A stretch of DNA of 10,246 nt. Source: Eubacteriales bacterium (lineage in GTDB: Bacteria > Bacillota > Clostridia > Peptostreptococcales > Anaerovoracaceae). Positions 1 to 5,602 of the stretch are shown here, piece by piece. A model generated the notes under the pieces. That model did no database searches and was not told the DNA's origin. It saw nothing but the letters and a program-made list of their open reading frames with translations. The stretch lies in the NCBI GenBank assembly GCA_028702415.1, contig JAQVOT010000024.1, forward strand, positions 1 through 10,246, given 5' to 3'. A program made the position numbers and the translations under genes. Each line of letters starts with the position of its first letter. Position 1 is the first letter of the stretch.

Positions 1-605
1 ATTTCGATTGCATCCTTAGGACATGCCAGTGCGCAGTCAGCGCATCCGATACATCCGTATCCGCATATTTCAAGTACATCTGCCTCAGTATCTCTTGATG
101 AGCAAGGGATAAAGTTTGTAGCGTCCGCAGGAATCATTTCTATGATTTCCTGGATACATCCGCTTAGACATGCCTCACAGCCTGAGCACTTTTCTTTGTC
201 AATAACAACTTCGCCGTCCACAAGTGACATAGCATCAAACTTACATCTGGCGATGCATGTTCCCAGTCCCATGCAGCCATATTGGCATTCCCCCTTGGCA
301 AAACCTTTCTTCTTAGCTACATCACAGCTTTCACAGGCTTCTGCCTTAAGGCGTTCTTTGCCCGCCGAGCTACCTGCGCACTTGATGTAAGCCACTTTGG
401 CTTCAACAGCTACAGGCTCAACACCCATGATTTCTGCGATTTTAGCTACTGTTTCAGTGTTAGCTGCAGGACATAGCGTAATTGGATCCCCCTGTGCGAT
501 AGCCTGAGCGCAGGCCTCACATGTAGTACATCCGCATCCACCGAATCCGCCACAGTCAACCCCTGGCAGCAACGCTAGAATTCGCTTAGCTGATTCCATC
601 GTCAT
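1..605 (-). CDS. RnfB-like polyferredoxin, soluble form (3' end outside window)
   Basis: Iron-sulfur electron-transfer protein of the RnfB family, read from ATG at 605 through the left edge (201 complete codons, no stop seen). RnfB is the ferredoxin-accepting subunit of the ion-pumping Rnf complex. Visible in order: a short N-terminal helix and LLPGVDCGGFGG leading into a cysteine-dense motif (C18, C24, C26, C29, C32, C45); an RnfB-like linker with YIKCAG at 73-78; two ferredoxin-type clusters (C107, C111, C117, C121 and C140, C143, C146, C150); and the start of a third (C181, C185, C188, C191, C195-P). There is no N-terminal membrane helix, unlike canonical RnfB. The ferredoxin motifs lack some usual prolines (CKF for CPF at 121). 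Start 605 is chosen because GGAGG (614-618) lies 8 nt upstream; ATGs at 620 and 599 are alternatives. It has its own promoter, so it is not the distal gene of an rnfCDGEAB operon, unless genes beyond the edge show otherwise. The family call is solid, the partner complex unknown. Confidence 0.85.
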   Translation of the reverse strand, partial: MTMESAKRILALLPGVDCGGFGGCGCTTCEACAQAIAQGDPITLCPAANTETVAKIAEIMGVEPVAVEAKVAYIKCAGSSAGKERLKAEACESCDVAKKKGFAKGECQYGCMGLGTCIARCKFDAMSLVDGEVVIDKEKCSGCEACLSGCIQEIIEMIPADATNFIPCSSRDTEADVLEICGYGCIGCADCALACPKDAIE

Positions 606-689
606 TCTCCATACCTCCATTAATTATTATTTGCACTTTGTATACAATGTTGAACATTTTTTTATGCCTCCGGCTCTGCTTCTGGAAGG

Positions 690-707
690 TTGTTAAAAAA
701 ATAACTA
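690..707. promoter_or_regulatory. Candidate Rex operator in the leader of the RnfB-like gene
   Basis: The plus strand reads TTGTTAAAAAAATAACTA. It matches the known Rex consensus TTGTTAA-N4-TTAACAA at 7/7 in the left half and 5/7 in the right. It lies about 20-40 nt downstream of the predicted transcription start, where a bound repressor could block elongation. Rex senses the NADH/NAD+ ratio and is known to control redox genes in Clostridia, which suits an Rnf-type protein. The AT-rich context makes a chance match possible. Confidence 0.4.
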
Positions 708-735
708 CCCCTGCGTTGCCTTTGGCATTAGTATT

Positions 736-763
736 ATTTTAACACTTGTGGTTCAGCAGTCAA
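736..763 (-). promoter_or_regulatory. Predicted sigma-A promoter of the RnfB-like gene
   Basis: On the minus strand, TTGACT (758-763) is followed after 16 nt by TAAAAT (736-741). The predicted transcription start is near 728, giving a leader of about 120 nt before the ATG at 605. A T10 run (786-795, A10 on the coding strand) lies further upstream. Seen by eye only. Confidence 0.55.
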
Positions 764-886
764 CACATTTCTCTTCTCTCTTATGTTTTTTTTTTCAAGC
801 GTGATTTCAATCCTTTGATATCCAAAAAAATCACTTGTTTATGCAAAAATCAGGATTCTTATGAATTTCTCGTTAAATAATTAACA

Positions 887-1636
887 TTATTCATCCATCA
901 TTCCCATTCTTATGAGCTTATCGATCATATAACGGTCACCGATGAGCCAGATTATGTCGTCTTTTCTTAACACCGTATCGATATCGGGACTGACCATTGG
1001 CAGGTGCTCTCGTTCTATACCTAGAATAGTACCGGTGGTGGCCTCACGAATGCCGCAGTTTCTTATCGACTTTCTTGTGAATTGTGAGTTTCCGTCCAGT
1101 TTTATTGGGACACAAACCATTTCCTTCTCTTCCGGCATTCCCTCAAATCTCTGTCCGTAAATGAAGTCCTTCAGCATTCGGTCTTTTGCCACCGTGTATT
1201 CAATGGCATTGTCTCTCTCCAGAAGCATTGTACATGCATCAACCTCATCAAGGGTTCCAACCATCTGAAGAATGTCTCCATGCTGAATTATATCCTTGGC
1301 TGAAGGCATATTGATAAATTTGTTCCCTCTGATAATTCTTATTATCGTGACCACGAAATCATGCCTTCTTGTAAATTCAATGATGGTTTTGCGAAAATCC
1401 GGGTCTATAATTTCAAATTCACTAACATAAAGTGATTCATTTAACCACCTGTAATCCTTCCGTTCCATTCTGTCTCTTTTAGCTTTAACCAGAGTTCTTT
1501 CAGAAAAATTTGCAACGAAACGCTTCTCCATAGCTATAGTAACTCCATTCATCCAGCTGGATCTTGCCACCAGGAAAATAGGAACAGCTGCCACGAGAAC
1601 GAGCAATACATATGGTATGTGAAAAATATTGCGCAA
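887..1636 (-). CDS. C-terminal RCK_C (TrkA-C) part of the cation:proton antiporter, split from it by a stop codon
   Basis: Separated regulatory half of the antiporter encoded just upstream. The frame is open from 1711, directly after the TAA at 1712-1714. The first listed start, TTG at 1636, has no ribosome binding site and falls inside a hydrophobic stretch, so independent initiation is doubtful. Residues translated from 1711 to about 1550 form two further membrane helices (LLLAVCFIALVL and YVLLVLVAAVPIFLV). Counting from 1636, two RCK_C domains follow at about 66-142 and 170-247; the second contains GTILGIERE and ends DDIIWLIGDRYMIDKLIRMG. RCK_C domains usually bind small ligands such as nucleotides and gate K+ channels or K+/H+ antiporters. 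I infer this is the 3' part of one 2304-nt gene (887-3190) broken by a nonsense codon rather than a natural second gene. The stop codon is TAA at 887-889. Confidence 0.7.
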   Translation of the reverse strand: MRNIFHIPYVLLVLVAAVPIFLVARSSWMNGVTIAMEKRFVANFSERTLVKAKRDRMERKDYRWLNESLYVSEFEIIDPDFRKTIIEFTRRHDFVVTIIRIIRGNKFINMPSAKDIIQHGDILQMVGTLDEVDACTMLLERDNAIEYTVAKDRMLKDFIYGQRFEGMPEEKEMVCVPIKLDGNSQFTRKSIRNCGIREATTGTILGIEREHLPMVSPDIDTVLRKDDIIWLIGDRYMIDKLIRMGMMDE

Positions 1637-1711
1637 AACCAGTGCTATGAAGCAAACTGCCAGCAGAAGTCTTGCCGCCTTAAGTGTAATAAGGGGCAGA
1701 TGATTTGATCT

Positions 1712-1714
1712 TTA
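1712..1714 (-). other. In-frame TAA splitting the antiporter gene
   Basis: This codon ends the antiporter ORF (last residues LWVK), but the same frame continues without another stop to 887. It translates next as RSNHLPLITLKAARLLLAV, running into two membrane helices and two RCK_C domains. No Shine-Dalgarno sequence plus ATG, GTG or TTG follows the stop within a useful distance. Confidence 0.8.
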
Positions 1715-3190
1715 TTTAACCCATAGTTTGACGAATATCGTATTGTTAGTGGTGTAAATGAAATTAACGAAAGGCAACATTAAAAATATAGTTATCGCTG
1801 CAGTTATAATATCCCCTGCTATTGTGGAATTAACGGCTCCGGCAATCACCGGTGCCAGATATCTTGTGCCTCCCCAGTAAAGCATAAACAGCAAGGCACT
1901 GCCTATAGCCGTTCTGATAGCAACTTTCTTTATGTACTGATTCCAATCCGGGTCCATTGTCTTTTTTGACTGGTCTTCAGAAGTATTTCTCCTGATGGAT
2001 ATTTTGATTTTCTTTGGAAGTTTTCGGTCAAGGAAGTTGTAAACCTTCTCGGCGTTATTGATGAATATCGGGGTTGTAAAGGTTGTAACTACTGATACAC
2101 AGACGACGATCGGATAAAGATAATCGCTTATCACTCCAAGAGACTGACCTAGAGTTGCAACTATAAAGGAGAACTCCCCTATCTGAACCATACTGAATCC
2201 ACCACGAACGGTGGATTTTAGTGACTGACCTGAAAGCAGGAATCCCAGGGTTGAAAACAACATCTGCCCGACAATTACAACCGCACTCAGTATGATAATA
2301 GGAATTATGTACTTAACGAGAAGTGAAGGAACGATAAGCATTCCAACAGATACAAAGAATATGGCCCCAAAAAGATCCCTTACAGGCTTAACTAGAATTA
2401 TGATTCGATCTGATTGTACGATTCCTGCAAGAATTGAACCCGCCAGAAATGCGCCAATTGCCGATGAAAATCCTATTAGAGACGCTATCACTACAAGTAG
2501 CAGGCACAGACCTATTGAAATAATAAGCAGAAGCTCATCATTGAGAAGTCTGCTGATTTTTCTGAATAAAGAAGGGATAACATATATTCCGGCAAGAATA
2601 AGAACAAGAAGATAGAGCAGCATCAATACAAACTGGATGCCCATCTCGGTTCCCGATACATTGCTTCCAACTGATATCGTGGAAAGGATTACAAGCATGA
2701 AAATGCCCGCTACGTCTTCGATTACAAGGGCCCCAAGAACAACATTTGCGAATTCTTCCTGTCTCAGATCATACTCATCATAGGATTTCATTATTATCAT
2801 GGTTGATGACATGGATAACATCCCTCCCAGGAAAATGCAATCCATCCTGTCCCATCCAAACAATGCCCCCACGCCGGCACCGATAAGTATCATCATTGGC
2901 ATGACTGTGGCCACAACTGTAAATGCGCTGCCTCCTACAGTTCCAAGTTTTTTGAAACTGAAGTCAAGTCCCAGACCGAACATAAGAAATATGATGCCTA
3001 TTTCAGCCCATACGTTTATATCTCCCTGATCAACTACCGTTGGTATAAGTGAGAAATTCGGGCTAATCAAAAAGCCCGCGAAAACGTACCCAAGTACGCA
3101 GGGCTGATTAATTTTTCTGAATATCACCGTTACAATCCCTGCAACAACAAGAATCAGAGCCAGATCGGCCACCAAAGAATCAAGATGCAA
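1712..3190 (-). CDS. CPA2/KefB-type monovalent cation:proton antiporter, membrane domain
   Basis: Secondary transporter that exchanges K+ or Na+ for H+ across the cytoplasmic membrane. The 492 residues are mostly hydrophobic helices. Family marks are GYVFAGFLISP (34-44), an early FGLGLDFSFKKL (71-82), the ion-binding acidic pair in ALVIEDVAG (E158, D159), GAFLAGSILAG (246-256), DLFGAIFFVSVGM (272-284) and QIGEFSFIVATLGQSLG (336-352). A basic cytoplasmic linker (about 388-418) then leads to two more helices. The start is TTG at 3190: AGAGGGG (3200-3206) sits 9 nt upstream, and an in-frame TAA at 3215-3217 excludes a longer protein. Homologues of this type carry C-terminal RCK_C domains on the same chain; here those lie past a TAA in the same frame, so this is probably a truncated product or a pseudogene. 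Ion specificity cannot be read from the sequence. Confidence 0.88.
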   Translation of the reverse strand: MHLDSLVADLALILVVAGIVTVIFRKINQPCVLGYVFAGFLISPNFSLIPTVVDQGDINVWAEIGIIFLMFGLGLDFSFKKLGTVGGSAFTVVATVMPMMILIGAGVGALFGWDRMDCIFLGGMLSMSSTMIIMKSYDEYDLRQEEFANVVLGALVIEDVAGIFMLVILSTISVGSNVSGTEMGIQFVLMLLYLLVLILAGIYVIPSLFRKISRLLNDELLLIISIGLCLLLVVIASLIGFSSAIGAFLAGSILAGIVQSDRIIILVKPVRDLFGAIFFVSVGMLIVPSLLVKYIIPIIILSAVVIVGQMLFSTLGFLLSGQSLKSTVRGGFSMVQIGEFSFIVATLGQSLGVISDYLYPIVVCVSVVTTFTTPIFINNAEKVYNFLDRKLPKKIKISIRRNTSEDQSKKTMDPDWNQYIKKVAIRTAIGSALLFMLYWGGTRYLAPVIAGAVNSTIAGDIITAAITIFLMLPFVNFIYTTNNTIFVKLWVK

Positions 3191-3224
3191 GCTGTAATTC
3201 CCCTCTCTATTTCCTTATGAATAA

Positions 3225-3252
3225 ATTATATCATAAAAAAAGTCGGCCGCAA
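3225..3252 (-). promoter_or_regulatory. Predicted extended -10 promoter of the antiporter gene
   Basis: The minus strand reads TGA-TATAAT (3225-3233), an extended -10 element whose TGA is also the stop codon of the CpaE-like gene. A weak -35 TTGCGG lies 16 nt upstream at 3247-3252. The predicted start near 3218 leaves a leader of about 28 nt to the TTG codon at 3190. Only 40 bp separate the two genes, so readthrough from the upstream gene is also possible. Confidence 0.5.
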
Positions 3253-4316
3253 AGTCTGTTAATGTCCTGAAAGAATTCCCCTTCCCTCGTCTTTTTTCTC
3301 ACAAATGTTCTTGTGGAAATTATTTCTTCTCCATCTTCTTCCTCTTCATCAGGTATGCTTTTGCACATATTCCTTACCTTCAGAAATCTGTCAATGCTTC
3401 TGTCTCCATTGCAGCAGATTATCTGGCTTAGATAACTCAGTTCACGACTTCTGGCCTCTGCAGGCCCCGCCACCAGGCACATTTTTTCCGTGAGTCTCAT
3501 GGCGGCCAGCCCCGCCTCCGTAAGGCAAGTGGAAAAATCTATTATCACACAATCATACCTGCCGCAGTCCACGAGAGAAGCTACCAGTTTCTGAATATCA
3601 TCAGTGTTCAGCTCTCTCAAAGGGTTCTTTCCTTTGGAAGGAGCGAAGGCTTCAATACCATAGGGATCCTTCACAATAAATCCCTCGAGAAAGGGCATGC
3701 TTTCCAGTGTGTTGTTATTCTCCCTGCTGCCTGTCAGGAGCCTGTAAAGAAACTCTCCTACACTGCGGGTTCCCTGAGTTATGTTAAAAGTGTTTCCTGT
3801 GGATTCCACATCCTCCAATGAAAGGTACAGCACTCTCATACCATGAAATCTGGCGAGTTCTCTTCCCACGGAAAGTGCCAGAGTTGTGCAACCGGTTCCC
3901 CCGCTGCATGACGCGAAACCTACCAGCCTGATATTGGTATTTCTCACAAAAACCGAAGCTCTGCCCGTGAGATGGCTGTAAATGTCGAATATGGCCGATA
4001 CCATGGTATGGGCTGTGCTGTATTTATATATGCAAAATCTGTTCTGCTTGTAATCCTTCTTGATCAGGGATGATTTATCCGTAAGAAAAACTATATTGTC
4101 TCCATAGGATTCGCTGATCTCGTTACCGGCCCAGAGAACAATGTCATAAGTATCGTAGTATGCACCCGGGCCTTCATATGAAGACCATAGTTTCACAAAT
4201 TTCTCGCTGTCAAAAGCCTCTATATCAAAATCTCTGCAAGCGTTCAACAAAGACAAAGACAAGGCCCTGTTATAAGCCTCGTCTCTCGATACTATCGCTA
4301 TTCTTAGATTTTCCAC
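3231..4316 (-). CDS. Orphan CpaE/TadZ-like (MinD/ParA-type) ATPase with degenerate P-loop
   Basis: 361-residue protein of the SIMIBI MinD/ParA class, closest in layout to CpaE/TadZ. The N-terminal 125 residues look like a degenerate receiver-type domain, opening IAIVSRDEAYNRALS (7-21). A P-loop NTPase core follows: Walker A-like LVGFASCSGGTGCTTLAL (131-148), a strand and switch RVLYLSLEDVES (161-172), and Walker B-like YDCVIIDFS (254-262, D260). Both lysines of the classical deviant Walker A (KGGxGKT) are replaced, by S138 and C143, so ordinary ATP hydrolysis is doubtful. An acidic linker DEEEEDGEE (323-331) precedes a basic tail. The start is GTG at 4316, with AGAAGGGGG (4325-4333) 8 nt upstream. 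Relatives position Flp/Tad pilus or secretion machinery at the pole, but no tad genes lie nearby, so the partner is unknown. It has a strong promoter of its own. Confidence 0.7.
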   Translation of the reverse strand: MENLRIAIVSRDEAYNRALSLSLLNACRDFDIEAFDSEKFVKLWSSYEGPGAYYDTYDIVLWAGNEISESYGDNIVFLTDKSSLIKKDYKQNRFCIYKYSTAHTMVSAIFDIYSHLTGRASVFVRNTNIRLVGFASCSGGTGCTTLALSVGRELARFHGMRVLYLSLEDVESTGNTFNITQGTRSVGEFLYRLLTGSRENNNTLESMPFLEGFIVKDPYGIEAFAPSKGKNPLRELNTDDIQKLVASLVDCGRYDCVIIDFSTCLTEAGLAAMRLTEKMCLVAGPAEARSRELSYLSQIICCNGDRSIDRFLKVRNMCKSIPDEEEEDGEEIISTRTFVRKKTREGEFFQDINRLCGRLFL

Positions 4317-4383
4317 AGCATTTTCCCCCTTCTAACAATATGGTATTAATTTCCATAATTGTAACTTAATAGGAAAATGCTGT
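4315..4383. repeat. 12-bp perfect inverted repeat flanking the CpaE-like promoter
   Basis: ACAGCATTTTCC at 4315-4326 is the exact reverse complement of GGAAAATGCTGT at 4372-4383. One arm overlaps the -35 box and spacer. The other covers the start codon and part of the ribosome binding site. Arm centres are 57 bp apart, roughly 5.4 helical turns. The upstream arm lies before the predicted transcript start, so this would act on DNA, not as an RNA hairpin. Confidence 0.6.
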
Positions 4384-4386
4384 CAA
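4358..4386 (-). promoter_or_regulatory. Near-consensus sigma-A promoter of the CpaE-like gene
   Basis: On the minus strand TTGACA (4381-4386) is followed after exactly 17 nt by TACAAT (4358-4363). The predicted start is near 4351, giving a leader of about 35 nt. It is the best -35/-10 pair in the window. It lies between the mtnA stop and the GTG start, which makes the downstream gene an independent unit. Confidence 0.75.
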
Positions 4387-4398
4387 TATTATAATCAC

Positions 4399-5520
4399 CT
4401 ATTTCGAGAAATCATATGGTGGTCTGAATATTCCATTCTCTGTAATTATCGCTGTAATCAGTTCATGATCCGTAACATCAAATGCAGGATTGAAGCATTT
4501 AATACCTTCAGGTGCCACAGGCTTCTCGTAAAAATTCTTTCTTATCTCATCAGGTTCACGTTCTTCAATGGGAATATGCTCCCCATCCGGACAGGAATGA
4601 TCAATTGTTGAACTCGGACCCAGTACATAAAATGGAATGCCATAATATGCGGCAAGAACAGCCAATCCGGATGTTCCGATTTTATTAGCCACATCTCCGT
4701 TGGCTGCCACTCTGTCACAGCCAACAAGAACAGCATCCACCCAAGCCTTCTTCATTACTGCAGCTGCCATGTTATCACATATCAGAGTAACATCCACATT
4801 TGCTTTTTGCAGTTCGTAGGCGGTTATCCTTGCTCCCTGAAGAAGCGGCCTTGTTTCATCTGCAAAAACCCTGAATTCGATTCCTTTCTCCTTTCCAAGG
4901 AGAATCGGACCCAGGGCCGTACCGTACTCCGATGTTGCCAGGGGTCCCGCATTGCAGTGGGTCAGAATACCCAATGATTTATCAGACCCATTCTTAAGGC
5001 TAATGAGCTCATCCAGACCATTCTCCGAAATCGCTCTGCACATTGCTTTATCCTCTTCCTGAATTGCCAGAGCTTCCCTGTGCATTGCACCCGCCAGTGC
5101 ACTTACGCCGGCGTTCACGTTTAATCTTGTGGGATCCTTCTGACGGGCTCTGAACATTTCAACTCTTGCAGCATGCATAACTCTATCCACAGCCCGGGCC
5201 AGATTCACAGCAGTCGGTCTTGAAGACTTGAGAAATTCACCCTTTGTTGTCATTTCCTGCATGAAAACATCATCGGATGTTCCTGAAGCACCGCAGCAGC
5301 TTGCAATCGGTTTGTATTTCAGCATCTGATGTCCCAGTGCCGCCATGGCATATGCCGCAAAAATTCCAATGGCCGGGGCTCCCCGCACCCTGAGTTTCTG
5401 TATTGCTTCATACATGTCCTCAACAGTATTTAACTCTATGAACTTTTCCTCATCCGGTAGCAGACTCTGATCCAGAATTATTACACTGCTACCATTTTCA
5501 CTTAATTTTATATTTTCCAT
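4399..5520 (-). CDS. mtnA: S-methyl-5-thioribose-1-phosphate isomerase
   Basis: Cytosolic isomerase converting 5-methylthioribose-1-phosphate to 5-methylthioribulose-1-phosphate in methylthioadenosine salvage; relatives also isomerise 5-deoxyribose-1-phosphate. Numbered from the ATG at 5520 (373 residues): RVRGAPAIG (44-52) binds substrate, the catalytic cysteine is C189 in THCNAGPLAT, the catalytic acid is D269 in VGCDRVAANGD, and NKIGTSGLAVLA closes the site. Hydrophilic residues about 70-97 (KPIASCC, then a variable loop up to RPTAVNLA) form an insert before the conserved core. Start 5520 is preferred because Bacillus MtnA aligns from there. An in-frame ATG at 5556 would add 12 residues but lies inside a 29-bp palindrome. 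No spaced Shine-Dalgarno exists for 5520: an extended -10 box ends 6 nt before it, which suggests a leaderless mRNA. No other salvage gene (mtnK, mtnP, aldolase) is in the window. Confidence 0.93.
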   Translation of the reverse strand: MENIKLSENGSSVIILDQSLLPDEEKFIELNTVEDMYEAIQKLRVRGAPAIGIFAAYAMAALGHQMLKYKPIASCCGASGTSDDVFMQEMTTKGEFLKSSRPTAVNLARAVDRVMHAARVEMFRARQKDPTRLNVNAGVSALAGAMHREALAIQEEDKAMCRAISENGLDELISLKNGSDKSLGILTHCNAGPLATSEYGTALGPILLGKEKGIEFRVFADETRPLLQGARITAYELQKANVDVTLICDNMAAAVMKKAWVDAVLVGCDRVAANGDVANKIGTSGLAVLAAYYGIPFYVLGPSSTIDHSCPDGEHIPIEEREPDEIRKNFYEKPVAPEGIKCFNPAFDVTDHELITAIITENGIFRPPYDFSK

Positions 5521-5526
5521 GCTCCT

Positions 5527-5555
5527 ATTGTAACACGAAGGAACAGGGTTGTACA
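5527..5555 (-). promoter_or_regulatory. Predicted extended -10 promoter of mtnA, abutting the ATG
   Basis: The minus strand shows TGT-TACAAT (hexamer 5527-5532) and, 17 nt upstream, TGTACA (5550-5555; 4 of 6 matches to TTGACA). Only 6 nt separate the -10 hexamer from the ATG at 5520, so transcription would begin at or within a base or two of the start codon. The -35 box lies in the centre of the 29-bp palindrome. Confidence 0.45.
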
Positions 5556-5570
5556 TTGTACAACCCTGTT
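5542..5570. repeat. 29-bp perfect palindrome upstream of mtnA
   Basis: AACAGGGTTGTACA (5542-5555) and its exact reverse complement (5557-5570) surround a single central base at 5556. As RNA it would form a 13-bp stem with a 3-nt loop. It sits between the M28 peptidase stop and the mtnA ATG. On the minus strand no U-tract follows (CCTTCG does), so it is a poor intrinsic terminator for the peptidase. Covering the putative mtnA -35 box, it is a plausible operator, or an RNA hairpin in peptidase readthrough transcripts. Confidence 0.75.
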
Positions 5571-5602
5571 TTGACCTGTAATGCTAAAGGATAGCAGTCT
5601 CT

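Larger units (their letters stand above)
606..886. other. Intergenic region between the antiporter and the RnfB-like gene
   Basis: No gene is visible in these 281 bases. They hold the RnfB-like promoter, the candidate Rex box at 690-707, a 10-bp palindrome TTGTATACAA (638-647) directly followed by ATGTT-G-AACAT (647-657) in the leader, a T10 run (786-795), a bulged hairpin (796-799 and 802-807 pairing with 828-837), and a second Rex-like box GTTAA-ATAA-TTAAC (872-885) just after the antiporter stop. No clear U-tract terminator for the upstream gene was found. Confidence 0.6.

Noticed and set aside
142-476. Plus-strand open frames at the left end
   Set aside because: They are antisense to the cysteine-rich RnfB-like gene, which explains the frames; no motif or start signal was seen.
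796-837. Bulged hairpin near the T10 run as a terminator of the antiporter gene
   Set aside because: On the minus strand the hairpin is followed by A10 rather than a U-tract, so it does not fit an intrinsic terminator for that gene.
4542-4736. Minus-strand 64-codon frame inside mtnA
   Set aside because: It is a different frame overlapping the conserved catalytic region of MtnA; a shadow.
5542-5570. Palindrome as a standard intrinsic terminator of the M28 peptidase
   Set aside because: The stem is strong, but CCTTCG follows it on the minus strand; only the plus strand, where no gene reads, has a short T run. Kept instead as a palindrome of unknown role.
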